From assembly GCF_019059575.1 (NCBI RefSeq), contig NW_024882932.1, forward strand, positions 98,370-162,369: DNA of 64,000 nt. The letters are read 5' to 3'. Each line of letters begins with the position of its first letter. Position 1 is the first letter of the stretch. The stretch is from Amphibalanus amphitrite (taxonomy: Eukaryota > Arthropoda > Thecostraca > Balanomorpha > Balanidae). This document shows positions 22,467 to 33,334 of this stretch, one piece after another. Made by a program: the position numbers and the translations under genes. The notes beneath the pieces were generated by a model, which saw only the letters and a list, made by a program, of their open reading frames with translations, did no database searches and was not told the origin of the DNA.

Positions 22467-23933
22467 CTTTTTGGCTCCTAGTTGGAACGGTTTGCTATTG
22501 GGGGCCATGCGACCACATATTAGAGCAACAGTAATAATCGCTTTAAATTGGGGCGTTGGCTGCGGCACTACTCATAACCCCCAGTTCCCACGTCTCTGGA
22601 CGATTGCCGTGCGAAACAATAGACACCAATCTGCTCAATCAAGATTCAAGGCCTTAATATTAATATGTTATACAAAATATTGCTCCGCACCTCGATGCAC
22701 GAGTGACATAAGTTCTATCGGCTGTCCCATTGCCACGCTTAAGTGTGTCGTAATGTGCATTGCAAGTATGATGATAGTCTTGGGGATAGGACCTTTTAAC
22801 AACTGCTTTAGCACAATTGTTAGGTAGAACAATTGGCGCCTTGAGACGCGAAAGTTAACTACACTCGCTCAGCCGCGCGATGGTCCGTGCTCCCACCCCA
22901 CCTCACTCCCCAGCCCTCGCCAGCCGCCGCGCCGCGCCGACCCGAGCCATGCCTCCGGGCTCGGCCCTCACCGCTGCGCTGACGTCACAGGCGGCCCACA
23001 TCACCTTCCAGCCACCGACCCAGACCGGTGTCATACGGGTGGGTAGGCTGTGCCGCTTGACAAGTAAGTGAAGCGGCACAGTCTACCGGTACCAGGCGGC
23101 TGCTGCCAATGCTGAGCCATAGGAACCCGGTGGATAAAGAGTTGTAGAACATCAATCTGCCCCCGAGTGTACGAACCCCCTTCGCTGTTTCGCCCCTGGT
23201 GGAGCTATTGCGTCGCAGAAAAACGAGCGTGTGCGCCGTTACGAGACGAAGAGATTTCTACCCAATTTTAAGGTCCTCGGTCAACCGGTGACCTCTGAGA
23301 TCAGATCAAGTGCCCCAAGGTACGGTTCCGTTTTTGGTGAATAACTTCGCAAAAAAACGGCCGCCAAGCCGCGATTTTGGCAGCATCGTGCTTGCCTCGC
23401 TCAGGCGCTCGAATTATATACTTTTTTTGGGTGAGGTCACCTTAGTGTGTTGACCTCGGGTCACGGTCAGCTCAGCGCCCACACGTCACGAAGTTTGTCG
23501 AAGGAGGTCATGACCCATCTCCTTCGATTCGCAAGTCTCCCTGAGTCCATTGGTGGATTTCCTAAATCGCTGGATCAATTTCATCGGGAGTCATTTACGA
23601 AAAAAATCAATATTAGCCTAATGACGTCATAAATGACGTCAGGCAAGTTCAACATTCCAAAAGTGACGCATCGAACCTTACAACGAGTGCATGAAATCAC
23701 GATTCTGTGTGGTTTAGATAGTTGGTGGTCCTTCCCGGCACCAGAATAGCAGTTTTCATTTTCCCCATCGCCTTATAATTGTGAGGTCACGAAAAAACCC
23801 TGACCTCATATGACCTTAAGGAAAAATCCGAGTGATACAAGTTGTGAGACCCCTAATGGATACTACATCCTGCAAGTTTCATATCTCTGTGAAAGCTCCT
23901 CCGGGAGAGAGGGTGTTGCAAAGTTGCGACGTT

Positions 23934-24468
23934 TTAACCCGCGGCCCACTGGGGGGGGGGGCATTCGTAGCCCCCCCCCCTCCCGTTTGTCTGCAATAAC
24001 ATCCAAACCGCTTGACGTATCGACGCTAAACGTACAGCACATTTGGCTCCATCAATTTGACACCCTCTGTCGACATATGAGCTTCGTAGCTACCATATGT
24101 CGGCCGGAAATGACGTGATTTCGACGCAAAATATGAACCACGGCAATCGCTCCCAAGAGCTCAGTTTTTAAGCTGGATCTTATTTCTTTGCATGAGAGGA
24201 CTTAGAGTAGACTGTGCTATTACTATCTCGGATTTTACAAACATTGAAATTTTTATAAATTATTCATATTCCTAGTCTCGTTCGAAAATTTCAACTTCAA
24301 AATTTGACCTTTTTTGACCTGAAAGTGACCTGACCTAAGCTAAATTCAACTCGAATGACACAAACGACATCAAATTCGAAATATATGGCCTAAATGGACC
24401 ATAAAGCATGTGTCACGTGACCAACGTATGCTATAATATTTCCGTGACCTTAAAAAAGTAAGGGTTAA
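23934..24468 (+). mobile_element. Possible TTAA element, family F (F2)
   Basis: TTAACCCGCGGCCCACTGGG at 23934 opens a G-run/C-run hairpin (23951-23990). A GTAAGGGTTAA end is at 24468, but D sequence does not clearly resume after it, so the right boundary is tentative. Confidence 0.4.
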
Positions 24469-24485
24469 AAAATAAGTAGATAATG

Positions 24486-24765
24486 ATGCTTCCCCGCCCT
24501 GCTCCGCCCCTACCCTTTCCGTTTCTCCCTAACCCTCCCTGCCTGCTTCCATACCTCTTCTCTCCCCTTCCCTCACTTCCACTCTCACGACTGTCGCTCA
24601 CTGACTCAATGATAAACTCATTTATTCCTCCCCATATGTCTCTCACCCTCCCCTCCCAGTCTTCTTTATCACACTTCTTTGCTCCCTCCCTCCCTCATCT
24701 CCCCTCCCCTCCCAACTACTCCCATCCTTTCCCTCCTCTCCAATCCCATCTTTGCATTTGAAAAA
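24486..24765. repeat. Pyrimidine-rich tract
   Basis: About 280 bp dominated by CCCTCCC, CTCCCCTCCC and TCCC strings on the plus strand, with strong strand asymmetry. Open frames here are low-complexity. Confidence 0.6.
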
Positions 24766-24846
24766 GTAGGTACTGGCTTCTTCTCCGCCTGCACCGCAGA
24801 TACATACCTATACGTTTTTTTATATCCCAGTTACCGAAGCTATATA

Positions 24847-25768
24847 TTAACCCTCGCCCATGTAGGGGGGGGGTTGGTGCAACCCCCCCCCCCCCCTGAG
24901 GTTTTTCTTAGCTACACGCCGAACCGTTTCAGATAGCCTGCTCAAATTTTCAGTACCCTTTGGGGCATCCTTTGCGCAACTTTTGGTAAAAAAAATGTCA
25001 ATGTCATGCCAGGTCACGGAGTTATGACGTCATAAAGGGAACAAACTCCGGCCAGATATACGCTAAATTGGAGATTGCTTCACATTGGTATAAATGCCGA
25101 CTGACCTGACACACTGATGGATTGTTTTAGAATCACAACTGGCTGATTTGACATTGGCACAATGTCCGTTGACATTTTGAAGGTTACTAAAGGTCAAGGC
25201 AAGGTCAGTGACCTCGGTTGACCTGTAATGACTTCTTGCACTTGTATGCCTTTTCGGGGTATTTTGATGCCCTGAATTCGAATTTGCTATCCATTTCAGG
25301 CATCGTCGGTTGTTTCTTGTAGTTCATTTTGGGTCAGGGTCAGGTCAGTGACGTCACACGCCTGACGTGACCCAATGCACAAATGACCTTGCAGACTTCC
25401 GATGCTCCCAACGCATCATTTTTAGAGTTATGACATCGAAATATACACCAAACGATAGAGAATTGATCAAAGATCACGATAGTGAAGGTTTCAAGTCGAT
25501 ATCTCTTACCGTTTTGCCGCAATCGGCGCGGAAATCTGAAAAAGTTAGATTTTTCCGAAAATTTGACCTTTGACCGGTCATAAGTAGGTCAAATGTTGAC
25601 CTAGGACCAAAAAATATACCACCAATCGCGAGATCTCGTTAAGAGCAATCCGTTGGTCTTTTCCGCTAAGCTCTACGACGCTCCGTTTTCAAACGCCAGG
25701 GGGGTCGCACCAACCCCCCCCCCTGCATGGGCGAAGGTGGCAAAACACCGTTTACGGGCGAGGGTTAA
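24847..25768 (+). mobile_element. TTAA element, family T, full length (T1)
   Basis: TTAACCCTCGCCCATGTAGG at 24847, ACGGGCGAGGGTTAA at 25768. Hairpins GGGGGTTGGTGCAACCCCC and GGGGGTCGCACCAACCCCC lie near the two ends. The interior carries TGACGTCA near 25028 and 25350 and many TGACCT motifs. The copy at 37956-38902 is the same element inverted. Confidence 0.8.
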
Positions 25769-26590
25769 GGTACAGGTCACCGCTGAAGTAATGTGGGGCA
25801 TCCGTAGTGGTTAGAGTTTGCATCTGTATCTTGGGAACCATTTGTCAGATTATCATGAAACTTGGAATGTAGCCTACATGTGCCATCATCATTACAGCTG
25901 TAAGCTCGTATTATGTCACCTACCTTTAGATCACTCCGTATTTAAAATTCGTCGGTCAGAGCCATCTGTTGGTGAGATTGGCAACTAAATTCCTGATTAC
26001 GCCACTGATGCCCCAACCACGTGACTCTGCAGTAAACCAATCACCGTGTTCGGAGGCAGCATGAATGGCGCCAGATGCCCCTGCGTCGAGGCTGGCGCCT
26101 CTCGGTTGTGGCGTGAGTGACCGAGAGTCTGGTCGCGGAGCGAGGTCAGTGGGGTCAGCCTCGCCAACCGCCTCCGGGCTAGCGGAGCGCTGGGCAGTGC
26201 GGGTCTGTTAGGTTGGCATACCCTCCGCGGCACCGAGCGTGCCCATAGTTCTTTCTAGGAAAATGCGGAATGTGTTCGTGGCTGAACTAGTCACAATGCC
26301 GTTTACATGATCAGGGCGGGTTGCATAGTCACCGCAGCCAATGGACTTGTCTGTCCTTTTAACAACAACCTGCAAAATGGTTCTAACGAGGTCACATTTC
26401 TAGCAACTCACTTGCCAGTGCAATGACGTCAAGTGAGTTATATGATGATAAAGTGAGTCGGCTAGTTTTTGCGAATTAGAAAAGAGATATTTCCATACAC
26501 AAACATATAATCGGCTAATATCTTATGACCGAACAAGAGTCAACGAATGTCGATTGTATTCATAGTGCTCGTGAGGTCATAACCTCAAAA
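25769..26590. other. No gene seen
   Basis: Contains a hAT-like right terminus (ATTACGCCACTG, 25996-26007) without a partner, and a GC-rich patch (26080-26240). No coding homology. Confidence 0.35.
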
Positions 26591-26599
26591 GATATATCC

Positions 26600-26715
26600 A
26601 TCTCGCCTGAGCCGGCCAGAACCAGTCTGTGGAAAACGGACAACCCCCGCGCGGACCGAACCCGCGACCCCGCGATCCATAGCCTAACGCTTAACCGCTC
26701 CGCCACGACGTTTCT
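26600..26715 (-). repeat. tRNA-derived SINE candidate
   Basis: The reverse complement of 26640-26710 reads GTGGCGGAGCGGTTAAGCG (A-box like), then GGGTTCGGTCC (B-box with one change). The D-loop resembles tRNA-Ser/Leu, but the acceptor stem does not close. It probably heads a SINE extending leftward; no second copy was found here. Confidence 0.45.
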
Positions 26716-26719
26716 GGTG

Positions 26720-27920
26720 TCACGGTTCTCTGAACAGTAGCCGCGATGTGTTGAGTGATTAAAGCAGCATGGCATGACGCCTACCGCGCTCCGGATCAGT
26801 CGGCTGGGCCTCGGGCGAGGCCAATCACGTGACCAGTCGGCGGTGAGGGACGGGACTCCGTCGTGTAAATAAAGGGGAGGGGTCGAGGAGGGACGGGGAG
26901 GTGGTCGCCGCCCTTTGAAATGGCAATAAACGTTTGGTCAACGGAAGCCGTCCTACTTGCAAAACAGTTGTTTCTTATCGCAAAGCGGAAAAATTCAAAC
27001 TCATCGGCACATGGGTGGAGCAATTCACCCAGGTATTTCAATTATTTATCCCGATAGCTTCAGACCGTGTACGGAATGATCACCAATTCAAATTGCAATC
27101 GCTAAAAAATACAAGTGTGACTGCAATTACATTGCACCCTTCCATAAATATAAATTTAAAAAAGTATTGGCTCGCTTAGTAGTCAATTAGTCATATGCTT
27201 GCTTCAACGTCATTTCTTCTCTTCGTCTTTTTTATGAAAACGAGTGAACGTTGAAAGAAATGTTATGCTATTCATCCACTGACCATTTTATTTTATAAAC
27301 TTATTTGTATGTCGAATTTCTCCCCCCCCCCCACCACCCCATTAACTGGCAACGCCGTCCAGAAGGTCTCTTCCAAGTATAGGGTTATGGCGGTATCGTG
27401 CTTCGCTATGTTCTCACACGCAGCACGCACACTGAACTGACTGTGATTGGCACTCACTGAGACAAACCAATGAGCCAATGAGCGCACTGTTGAGTATCCG
27501 CCGGGGGCGGTGGACGGGGTCAAGGGTGATTGATACGAGCATGACCTCTGGCCGGCCTCCACCTGCCTCGACCCAGTTGTCGGGCGCCCGTGCCTTTGTC
27601 ATACAGCATTTCTACTCATACAGCTATCGTAGGATTTTGCTACAGCGTAAATCTTGTAATACAGGTCATGTCGACGAGGCCCTCAATGAACAAAAAAGTT
27701 CGGCGGACAACCGAAGCCAATGCACAAATATTTTACAGAATTAGACTATACAGGTGGTTAAAATTTAAGGTATTCTGATCGGCTATTGTTATGCAAAACA
27801 TCAATTCATTCAAATATTTTAAATAAAATAAATGGTAAATATGATATTGTAGTAAGTTACAACTGCTCATTACGAACATCTTCTCTCAAATGCTGCTTTT
27901 TTCTATCTTCAAAACTGTAG
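26720..27920. other. No gene seen; upstream intron of the USP-like exon in its right part
   Basis: The right end has a polypyrimidine tract and acceptor (TTTTTTCTATCTTC...GTAG, ending at 27920). No earlier exon of the protease was identified. A C-run is at 27321-27330. Confidence 0.4.
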
Positions 27921-28165
27921 CCTTGATAGTTAACGGCGTGGCGAACCACTCTGGCACGCTGCTCTCAGGACATTACACCGCTTACTGCCGACACCCGTAC
28001 ACGGCAGAGTGGTACGAGTACAACGACTCGCGGGTCCACGTGATGGACAGAGAAACGTCAACAGCGGAAAGGCATACGTGCTGTTCTTTGAGCTGGCCGG
28101 CTCGAAACACCGCTCCAGTCATGGGAGAGGAGCCTGCGATCGTCACCCGCTCGGGCCCTGTGTAG
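27921..28165 (+). CDS. Ubiquitin-specific protease, C-terminal exon (USP2/USP21-like), frameshifted
   Basis: Behind an acceptor at 27919-27920 the translation reads [20 protein letters not shown], then [17 protein letters not shown]. This is the His-box of C19 ubiquitin proteases: the catalytic His is in GHYTAY and the NDS segment follows, closest in feel to USP2/USP21. After DRE the frame must move by one base (A-run 28053-28055) to continue [15 protein letters not shown], the usual end of the fold. As it stands, the unshifted frame stops at 28163-28165. In the shifted frame the reading runs into a hAT inserted at 28173, beyond which the same frame reaches TGA at 30272-30274. Cys-box exons were not found. 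It could be a gene with a sequencing error, or a pseudogene. Confidence 0.8.
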
Positions 28166-28286
28166 TCGCACCCATAGGCGGCGGAACGGGGGGGGGGGGG
28201 GGCACCGGGGCACCGTGCCCCCCCTTGAATTCTGCAAGGGGGGCACCAATAGCAAGGTGCCCCCCTTAAATTTGATGTATTAGTAC

Positions 28287-29040
28287 CAGGGGCGGATTCG
28301 GGAAAACTCTAAGGGGAGGTTCATGAATCGAAGTGGTGCCCCTACCTATGCCCAAAATTAAAACCTCAACGGATTTCGGCCACTTAATTTTGGTGGTGCC
28401 CTATTTTCAGTTTTTTTCTTTATTTTTGGCTAGTCATGTGATGACTGGTGCCCCTGCTAAGCCGCTGGTGCCCCTGGAAAGACTGTGGTACCTACCTACC
28501 CTGCCCCCTGACAAGCCTACGGTGGGCCCTGACATGACTTAGGTGCCCATGGGCCCTGACAGGCCCGTGGTGCCCCTGACAGGCCTGTGGTGTCCTTGCT
28601 AGGCCTGTGGTGTCCCTGGGCCTTGGCAGGTTTGTGGTGCCCCTGTTAGAACGCAGGTGCCCTTGACAGGTTTGTGGTGCCTCTGACAATCCTAAATTGC
28701 CAACGACAGGCTTGTGGTGCCCTTGACAGGCCCATGGTGCCCTTGCGAAGCCGGTGGTTCCCCTGCGAAGCCGATAGTGTCCCTGACAGGCCTCTGGTGC
28801 CCCTGGCAGGTCTGTGGTGCCCCTGGAAGACCTGTAGTGCTTTTGCTAGGCCGATGGTGCTCCTGACAGGCCTGTGGTGCTACTGACAGGCCCGTGGTGC
28901 CCCTGCTAGGCCTTTGGCACCCCTGGCGGGCCTGTGGTGCCCCTGTCGGCTGTCAGGCCTGTGGTGCTCCTGGCAGGCATGTGGTGACCCCAGGCCCTAA
29001 GTCATGACCCATGTGACCTCCACCCTGGGATTCGCCACTG
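28287..29040. mobile_element. hAT element, nested, TSD ATTAGTAC
   Basis: CAGGGGCGGATTCGGG at 28287 and CCTGGGATTCGCCACTG at 29040 are inverted ends, with exact ATTAGTAC duplications at 28279-28286 and 29041-29048. The interior from about 28430 is a GGTGCCCCTGACAGGCCTGT tandem array. Confidence 0.88.
28430..28990 (+). repeat. GGTGCCCCTGACAGGCCTGT minisatellite
   Basis: Over twenty imperfect units of roughly 22-30 bp, GTGGTGCCCCTGACAGGCCT in form. The array is confined to the nested hAT. Confidence 0.8.
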
Positions 29041-29166
29041 ATTAGTACTGCGATGGCTTCTTGGGAATTATACATGTAGGATAAATGGAATTTATCAAAC
29101 GACAATAAGGAAGAGACAAACACATAGGTACTTGAGGATCAGCTTAAAGTTAACCACACATACGGG

Positions 29167-30030
29167 CAGGGGTGTAATTTTCCTAAAATGATTGTGGGTT
29201 CCCAGCTGTAGGGGCGCCCGGCGCCAGGCCGTTTTGGGGCGCGATAGATATTCTTTATGTGGGAGCCTAAATTAACACCGAATTTGATAACATTGCTAGC
29301 CGAATGGCGCTTCAAGTGACGTGTCTGACTAAGCAAATACACGCCTAAAAGTGGAAACTGACCGGAAGGACGTAAAAAATATGTAGAGAGGCGCCATCCA
29401 GTAGGAGGGGCACCAAATGTGGAGGCGCCAGACGGTTACGACTTACGAGGGCGCCGTGAGACGATGAAAAGGGCGCCATTCTCTTAGGAGGGCGCCGAGT
29501 GATTGAAAACGCTATGTGGTCCAGGGGCGCTAAGAGGCCAGAAGGGCGCCGCACAGTCAGTAGTGCTACGTTGGTGGGGACGTGGGGGCGCCAGATGGTT
29601 ACGAGGGCGCCTTGAGATCATGAAAAGGGCGCCATTCTCGTAAAAGGGTGCCGAGTGATTGAAAACGCTATATGTGGTTCAGGGGCGCTGAGAGGCCAGA
29701 AGGGCGCCGAATAGTCGAGGGATGCGCGGTGAACAGAGACCATAAGGACGCGCGACGGTCAGGAGGGCGCCGTTAGACCATGAGAATGGCGTGGTGCTGT
29801 CAAAAGTGCGCCGTTCTCCCAGAAGGGCGCCGAGTGATCAAAACGCTATCCATGAACGCGAGACGGTCAGGAGGACGCCGTTAGAGCATGCGAAGGGCAC
29901 CGTGCTCTCGAAAGGACGCTTGCAGCCTTGTAAAAGACTTGTGGGTGCCTTTTCATCATTGTGGGGGCATACTTCAGGATTGTGGGTGCATATGCCCCCA
30001 CAAAGAGATATAAAATTAGGTACACCCCTG
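29167..30030. mobile_element. hAT element, nested, TSD CATACGGG
   Basis: CAGGGGTGTAATTTT at 29167 and AAAATTAGGTACACCCCTG at 30030 are inverted ends flanked by exact CATACGGG duplications (29159-29166 and 30031-30038). Its core is a GGGCGCC-rich tandem array. Confidence 0.88.
29390..29900 (+). repeat. About 160-bp GGGCGCC tandem repeat
   Basis: Landmarks GGTTACGAGGGCGCC and GAGTGATTGAAAACGCTAT recur at about 160-bp spacing (29431/29590 and 29490/29650), with a decayed third unit near 29760-29850. Confidence 0.7.
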
Positions 30031-30274
30031 CATACGGGGGTGAACTGCCATTTTCGTTTAGTAAAAAAAAAAAAACAAAAAAAAATTATCGTGTCAGGGC
30101 TGTGACGAAAAATAAGTGGCCTAAATCCGATGAGAAAACAGGATTTGGGGGTACCCTAGGTTTGGCTCCTTGAGCCATGGTGCCCCCCCCTTGTCTCAAA
30201 TCGTTCCGCCGCCTATGGTCGCACCGACCGGCGCACATTCTGCTCGGACAACTCTAGCCAGCGGCCTATTGTGA

Positions 30275-31303
30275 TTTGTGCTATTGTGTGTAAGGTGTTG
30301 TGAAAATTTATTGTAGGTACTGGCTGTCACAACCAGTCAGCTTACAACTATCTGCATATTTTAAAGGTACTAGCGGGGCATGGAGTTTGCGGTAAGCATT
30401 ACCCATACGTTAAATTCACATTTATTTCAAATACAAAAAGCACTTTCAGTCAAAGCTCCCACGTGAATCCGTGACACGCTGGCTGCTTCACAAAATGGCA
30501 TCGGGCATCGCTCTCGCACGCCTCGGGTCAAAGCTCACTGTTGCCCTGAGGCTGGTGTCCCTGTCACCCTACCTCCACCCACCCCTCCCACTGCACCGGC
30601 CGGTAGCCCCGCGGTCAACCCCTCCCCACCTCAGTCCCTCCCCCTCCTTGCCTGTCAGAGAGCAGCTCCTATCCGCCGATGCTGGTGTCCGGATCATCAA
30701 TGGCAGCGCTACTCTCTACTGGAGGGTCCAGCAATGACTCCTTACTATTGCGTAGTACGCACGCGCGTAGGTTTACAACTCTGTGTTCAGTGGCGGTCAC
30801 AGAAACATGACTCCGGGGTGCTCCAAGGGGCTCGATATTTCAGTTTTTTCGATGATAACGAGCATGCTGTGGCAGGTAGAATGGTGACACATTAGAGGAA
30901 GTTGTCAATCTGAAATACGAAGCTGTGCGATCCTCGCTTTTGACGATATATCTTACCGTCAAGGAATGGCGCTATGTTTTGTTCGATCACAGTAGAACCC
31001 CACATTACTTTAGCGGTGACCTGTACGTTCTCGGCAGGTAGCTCAAACAGTAAGTACTGGGTGCTTCCCGCCCAGCTCCGACACTAGTTCATAGACATGA
31101 TCGATAATATTTCAGTATTTTGTGGAATTCTGTAACCAACCTATCTCAAATCTGAGTGCCCTACCTCGTCAAGCTCCGCCCCCTCCCCAACTCCCTTTTC
31201 TCCCCGCAACCCCCTATCCCGGCCCCGACCCCCCCCCTCCCCCGCCCCTCCCCCTAAGGCCCGCTACTCATGATCGGTAATGTTTTCAGTGCTACAGATA
31301 TAA
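30275..31303. other. No gene seen
   Basis: CAGTGGCGGTCACAG at 30790 resembles the left end of the hAT at 17577 but has no partner. C-rich sequence lies at 31185-31255. No coding homology. Confidence 0.4.
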
Positions 31304-31305
31304 TA

Positions 31306-31870
31306 CAGGGTGACCCAAAATCAATGTCACATCCTCCCACAACCTTTATTTTGCCTAATACGGCGTAATTTCAATATAATTTCGGCGTTACTTGCTCCTA
31401 GAGACCATATTGGCTGCAATCTAGTCACGTGACCTTCGAATTTTTGTGGCCCTGACTAGTCAAGTGGTTAACGGAGGCTATTTTCGGGGCAGTAGCCAGG
31501 GCGAGCGGACCAGGTGTCCGCGATGGCAAAACGGCACAGCAAATCGTCTTGCAACGGGGCAGTCGGCATAGCTGCCGGCGGCATGGCCCACAGCCAGGTC
31601 GCCGAGGCACTGGGCATGGGTTACCGCACGATTTGCCGCTGGTTGTCACGTGACAGAAGCAGATAGACGCTTGAGAACAAGCTAGGTCGCGACAGGAAGA
31701 CTTCCGCCAGTCGGGTAGCGCAGATCATTATCGCGAAGTGTGGAGCTTAAGACGGGCAAATCCAAAAGGAAACTGGCAAGCAGGCTGACTGCTAACGGTC
31801 ATCCAGTTTCAAAGTCGACAAGCCATCGGTACCCGAGGTTGTCTCCTAAGCTGAAGCCTACCAAGCCACG
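31306..31870 (+). mobile_element. Tc1/mariner element, 5' part only
   Basis: The left terminus CAGGGTGACCCAAAA follows a TA at 31304-31305, a common Tc1/mariner start. A transposase relic follows. The right half is lost where family H sequence begins near 31870. Confidence 0.65.
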
Positions 31871-31880
31871 TCTCGGGCGG
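31523..31880 (+). pseudogene. Tc1/mariner transposase N-terminal relic
   Basis: From ATG 31523 a helix-turn-helix segment reads HSQVAEALGMGYRTICRWLS, then hits TAG. It resumes in frame as RKTSASRVAQIIIAK, stops again, and continues one frame over from 31740 as STRKLASRLT-like sequence (here KRKLASRLTANGHPVSKST). This is the paired DNA-binding domain of a Tc1-like transposase. The DDE/D core is absent. Two stops, a frameshift and truncation make it inactive. Confidence 0.75.
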
Positions 31881-32450
31881 GCTCCGCGGGGACAAGAAAC
31901 TGGCGGGGGCCGATTTGATTTCGCCCCCCCCCCCTGAGATCTCGGAAACTAATGAACGGATTTTGATCCGGTAAGCGGCATTGGATTGCTCTCAACGGGA
32001 AATACATTTTTGACATTTTTTAACATCAAAAACGAAAAAACCCTGAGACCCCCAAAAAGCCAAAATTTTGCGATTTGGCAGAGTTTTCAAAGAATGAGGT
32101 CTAGTTCAGTATCTAGGAAAGTCAGAGGAAAACGGAAAAAGCAGCTGATAGCTGAGGAAATTTCGTTTCGAATAGCTGCCAACAGATTTCAGCTATTTTT
32201 GATATTTGAGGCGCTAGGAGTCAAAAATCTAAAAGCGTATTTTTTAGTAGCACCACTTTTGCGTCAATAACTTCTGAACCGTTAGTGATAGCCTGAAACG
32301 GTAAACGCCGTTGCAGTTCTCTAATGACTGCGAAACAAATGGTTTGTATTTTGACCTACTAAGGTCACTCTCGATTTTGACCTCAGGTCACGGTTCGGTT
32401 GACATGACCTGAGCAAGTATAGGCGAGTAACATATCATTCGATACTTCGT
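31871..32450 (+). mobile_element. TTAA element, family H, partial
   Basis: GGCGGGCTCCGCGGGGACAA at 31882 and a following C-run (31925-31934) match the family H end at 61580. The TTAA is decayed. AGGTCA-type motifs occur at 32350-32410. The right end is cut by the palindrome at 32466. Confidence 0.55.
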
Positions 32451-32465
32451 TTGGTAAAAGATAAT

Positions 32466-32806
32466 TCAAACACCAGCTTTAAGTTTTTATTGGGAGCTTT
32501 CGGAAGCGTTACAGCTTCCTTCGTCAGCCTTGGATAGAATTCTTAAAAAGACAGATAAACACGTAAGTACAAAACAATTCAAAATTCAAAAAACGCCACT
32601 TAAACTTAAAGTGGCGCAGATATTCGAGAAAAGCTCGTTTGGTAACGAATATCTGCGCCTCTTTAAGTTAAAGTGGCGTTTTTTAATTTTGAATTGTTTT
32701 GTACTTACGTGTTTATCTGTCTTTTTAAGAATTCTATCCAAGGCTGACGAAGGAAGCTGTAACGCTTCCGAAAGCTCCCAATAAAAACTTAAAGCTGGTG
32801 TTTGAA
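32466..32806. repeat. Inverted pair of Penelope-type terminal sequences
   Basis: Two arms of about 150-160 bp are inverted copies meeting at 32626-32655. The plus-strand copy has CTGACGA, a GGAAGC/GCTTCC stem and GAAA (32743-32774), in the order of a hammerhead ribozyme core as known from Penelope-like terminal repeats. The cleavage-site strand was not convincingly identified. Confidence 0.6.
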
Positions 32807-33117
32807 CAATGTTTTACCAAATGAATCCGTCCCAGCTCAACAACATATATAATCATTCGATACTTCATGACTAGGGAAACATGTTGTTATATAAAGAAGT
32901 GCTTTATATAGAAGTGATTATTATAATAAGAAGTGCTTATTATATATAAGAAGTGCGTGCTTATATATATGTATATTGTATATATTGAGTATCCATGATA
33001 GGTTGGATGATGATGTAAATAATACACCAAATTATTTGTATTTGTATTTGTATTTGTATATTTAAAATCGCCAACAGACAATAAGTCCACTTAAAAGGCG
33101 AAGTCAAAGAGACAGTA

Positions 33118-33178
33118 AAACAGCACACACCCACACACACAACACACACACACCTACATACACACACACACACACTGA
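33118..33178. repeat. (CA)n microsatellite, interrupted
   Basis: CACACAC runs broken by CTA and CTACATA. The adjacent 32880-32990 is AT-rich with a repeated AAGAAGTGCTTATTAT motif. Confidence 0.7.
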
Positions 33179-33334
33179 AGATAAAAACACGTAGGGTTAT
33201 AAACACAGGAGATGTAAATAAATAAATAATAGCCTAAAAAGCCTAGTAAACAAGAAACACTAAAAGCACAGCGGATGCGATCACGCCGCTTCCAGCCCTT
33301 TCACATAGTTTAAAACGTGTCCTCTAAAAGTGTG

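Larger units (their letters stand above)
21499..23168. mobile_element. Fold-back element E1, TSD GTAC
   Basis: A near-complete palindrome of 1,670 bp. The left arm starts ACTCGGGGGCAGATTGATG and the right arm is its inverted copy, the two meeting near 22330. GTAC flanks both ends (21495-21498 and 23169-23172). Each arm carries a tRNA-like sequence. No transposase is visible; the superfamily is undetermined. Confidence 0.8.
21432..23933 (+). mobile_element. TTAA element, family D, split by E1 (D2)
   Basis: The decayed left end TTCACCCTCGCCGGACC starts at 21432. The D hairpin arms GGGGGTGGCAG (21485-21495) and GAACCCCCTTCGC (23173-23185) are separated by E1. D sequence then runs in register to 23933, including the uninterrupted CCCAATTTTAAGGTCCTCGG site near 23261-23280. 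Confidence 0.7.
28173..30217. mobile_element. hAT element, outer, TSD GTCGCACC
   Basis: The left end CATAGGCGGCGGAACG and right end CGTTCCGCCGCCTATG are inverted copies. GTCGCACC is duplicated exactly at 28165-28172 and 30218-30225. About 430 bp is its own sequence; the rest is two nested hATs. The 157-bp element at 35739-35895 shares its ends. Confidence 0.9.

Noticed and set aside
24483-24761. Proline/leucine-rich 92-codon frame
   Set aside because: Low-complexity pyrimidine tract.
26640-26710. Functional tRNA-Ser/Leu on the minus strand
   Set aside because: The acceptor stem does not close, and the B-box has a change at the normally invariant A.
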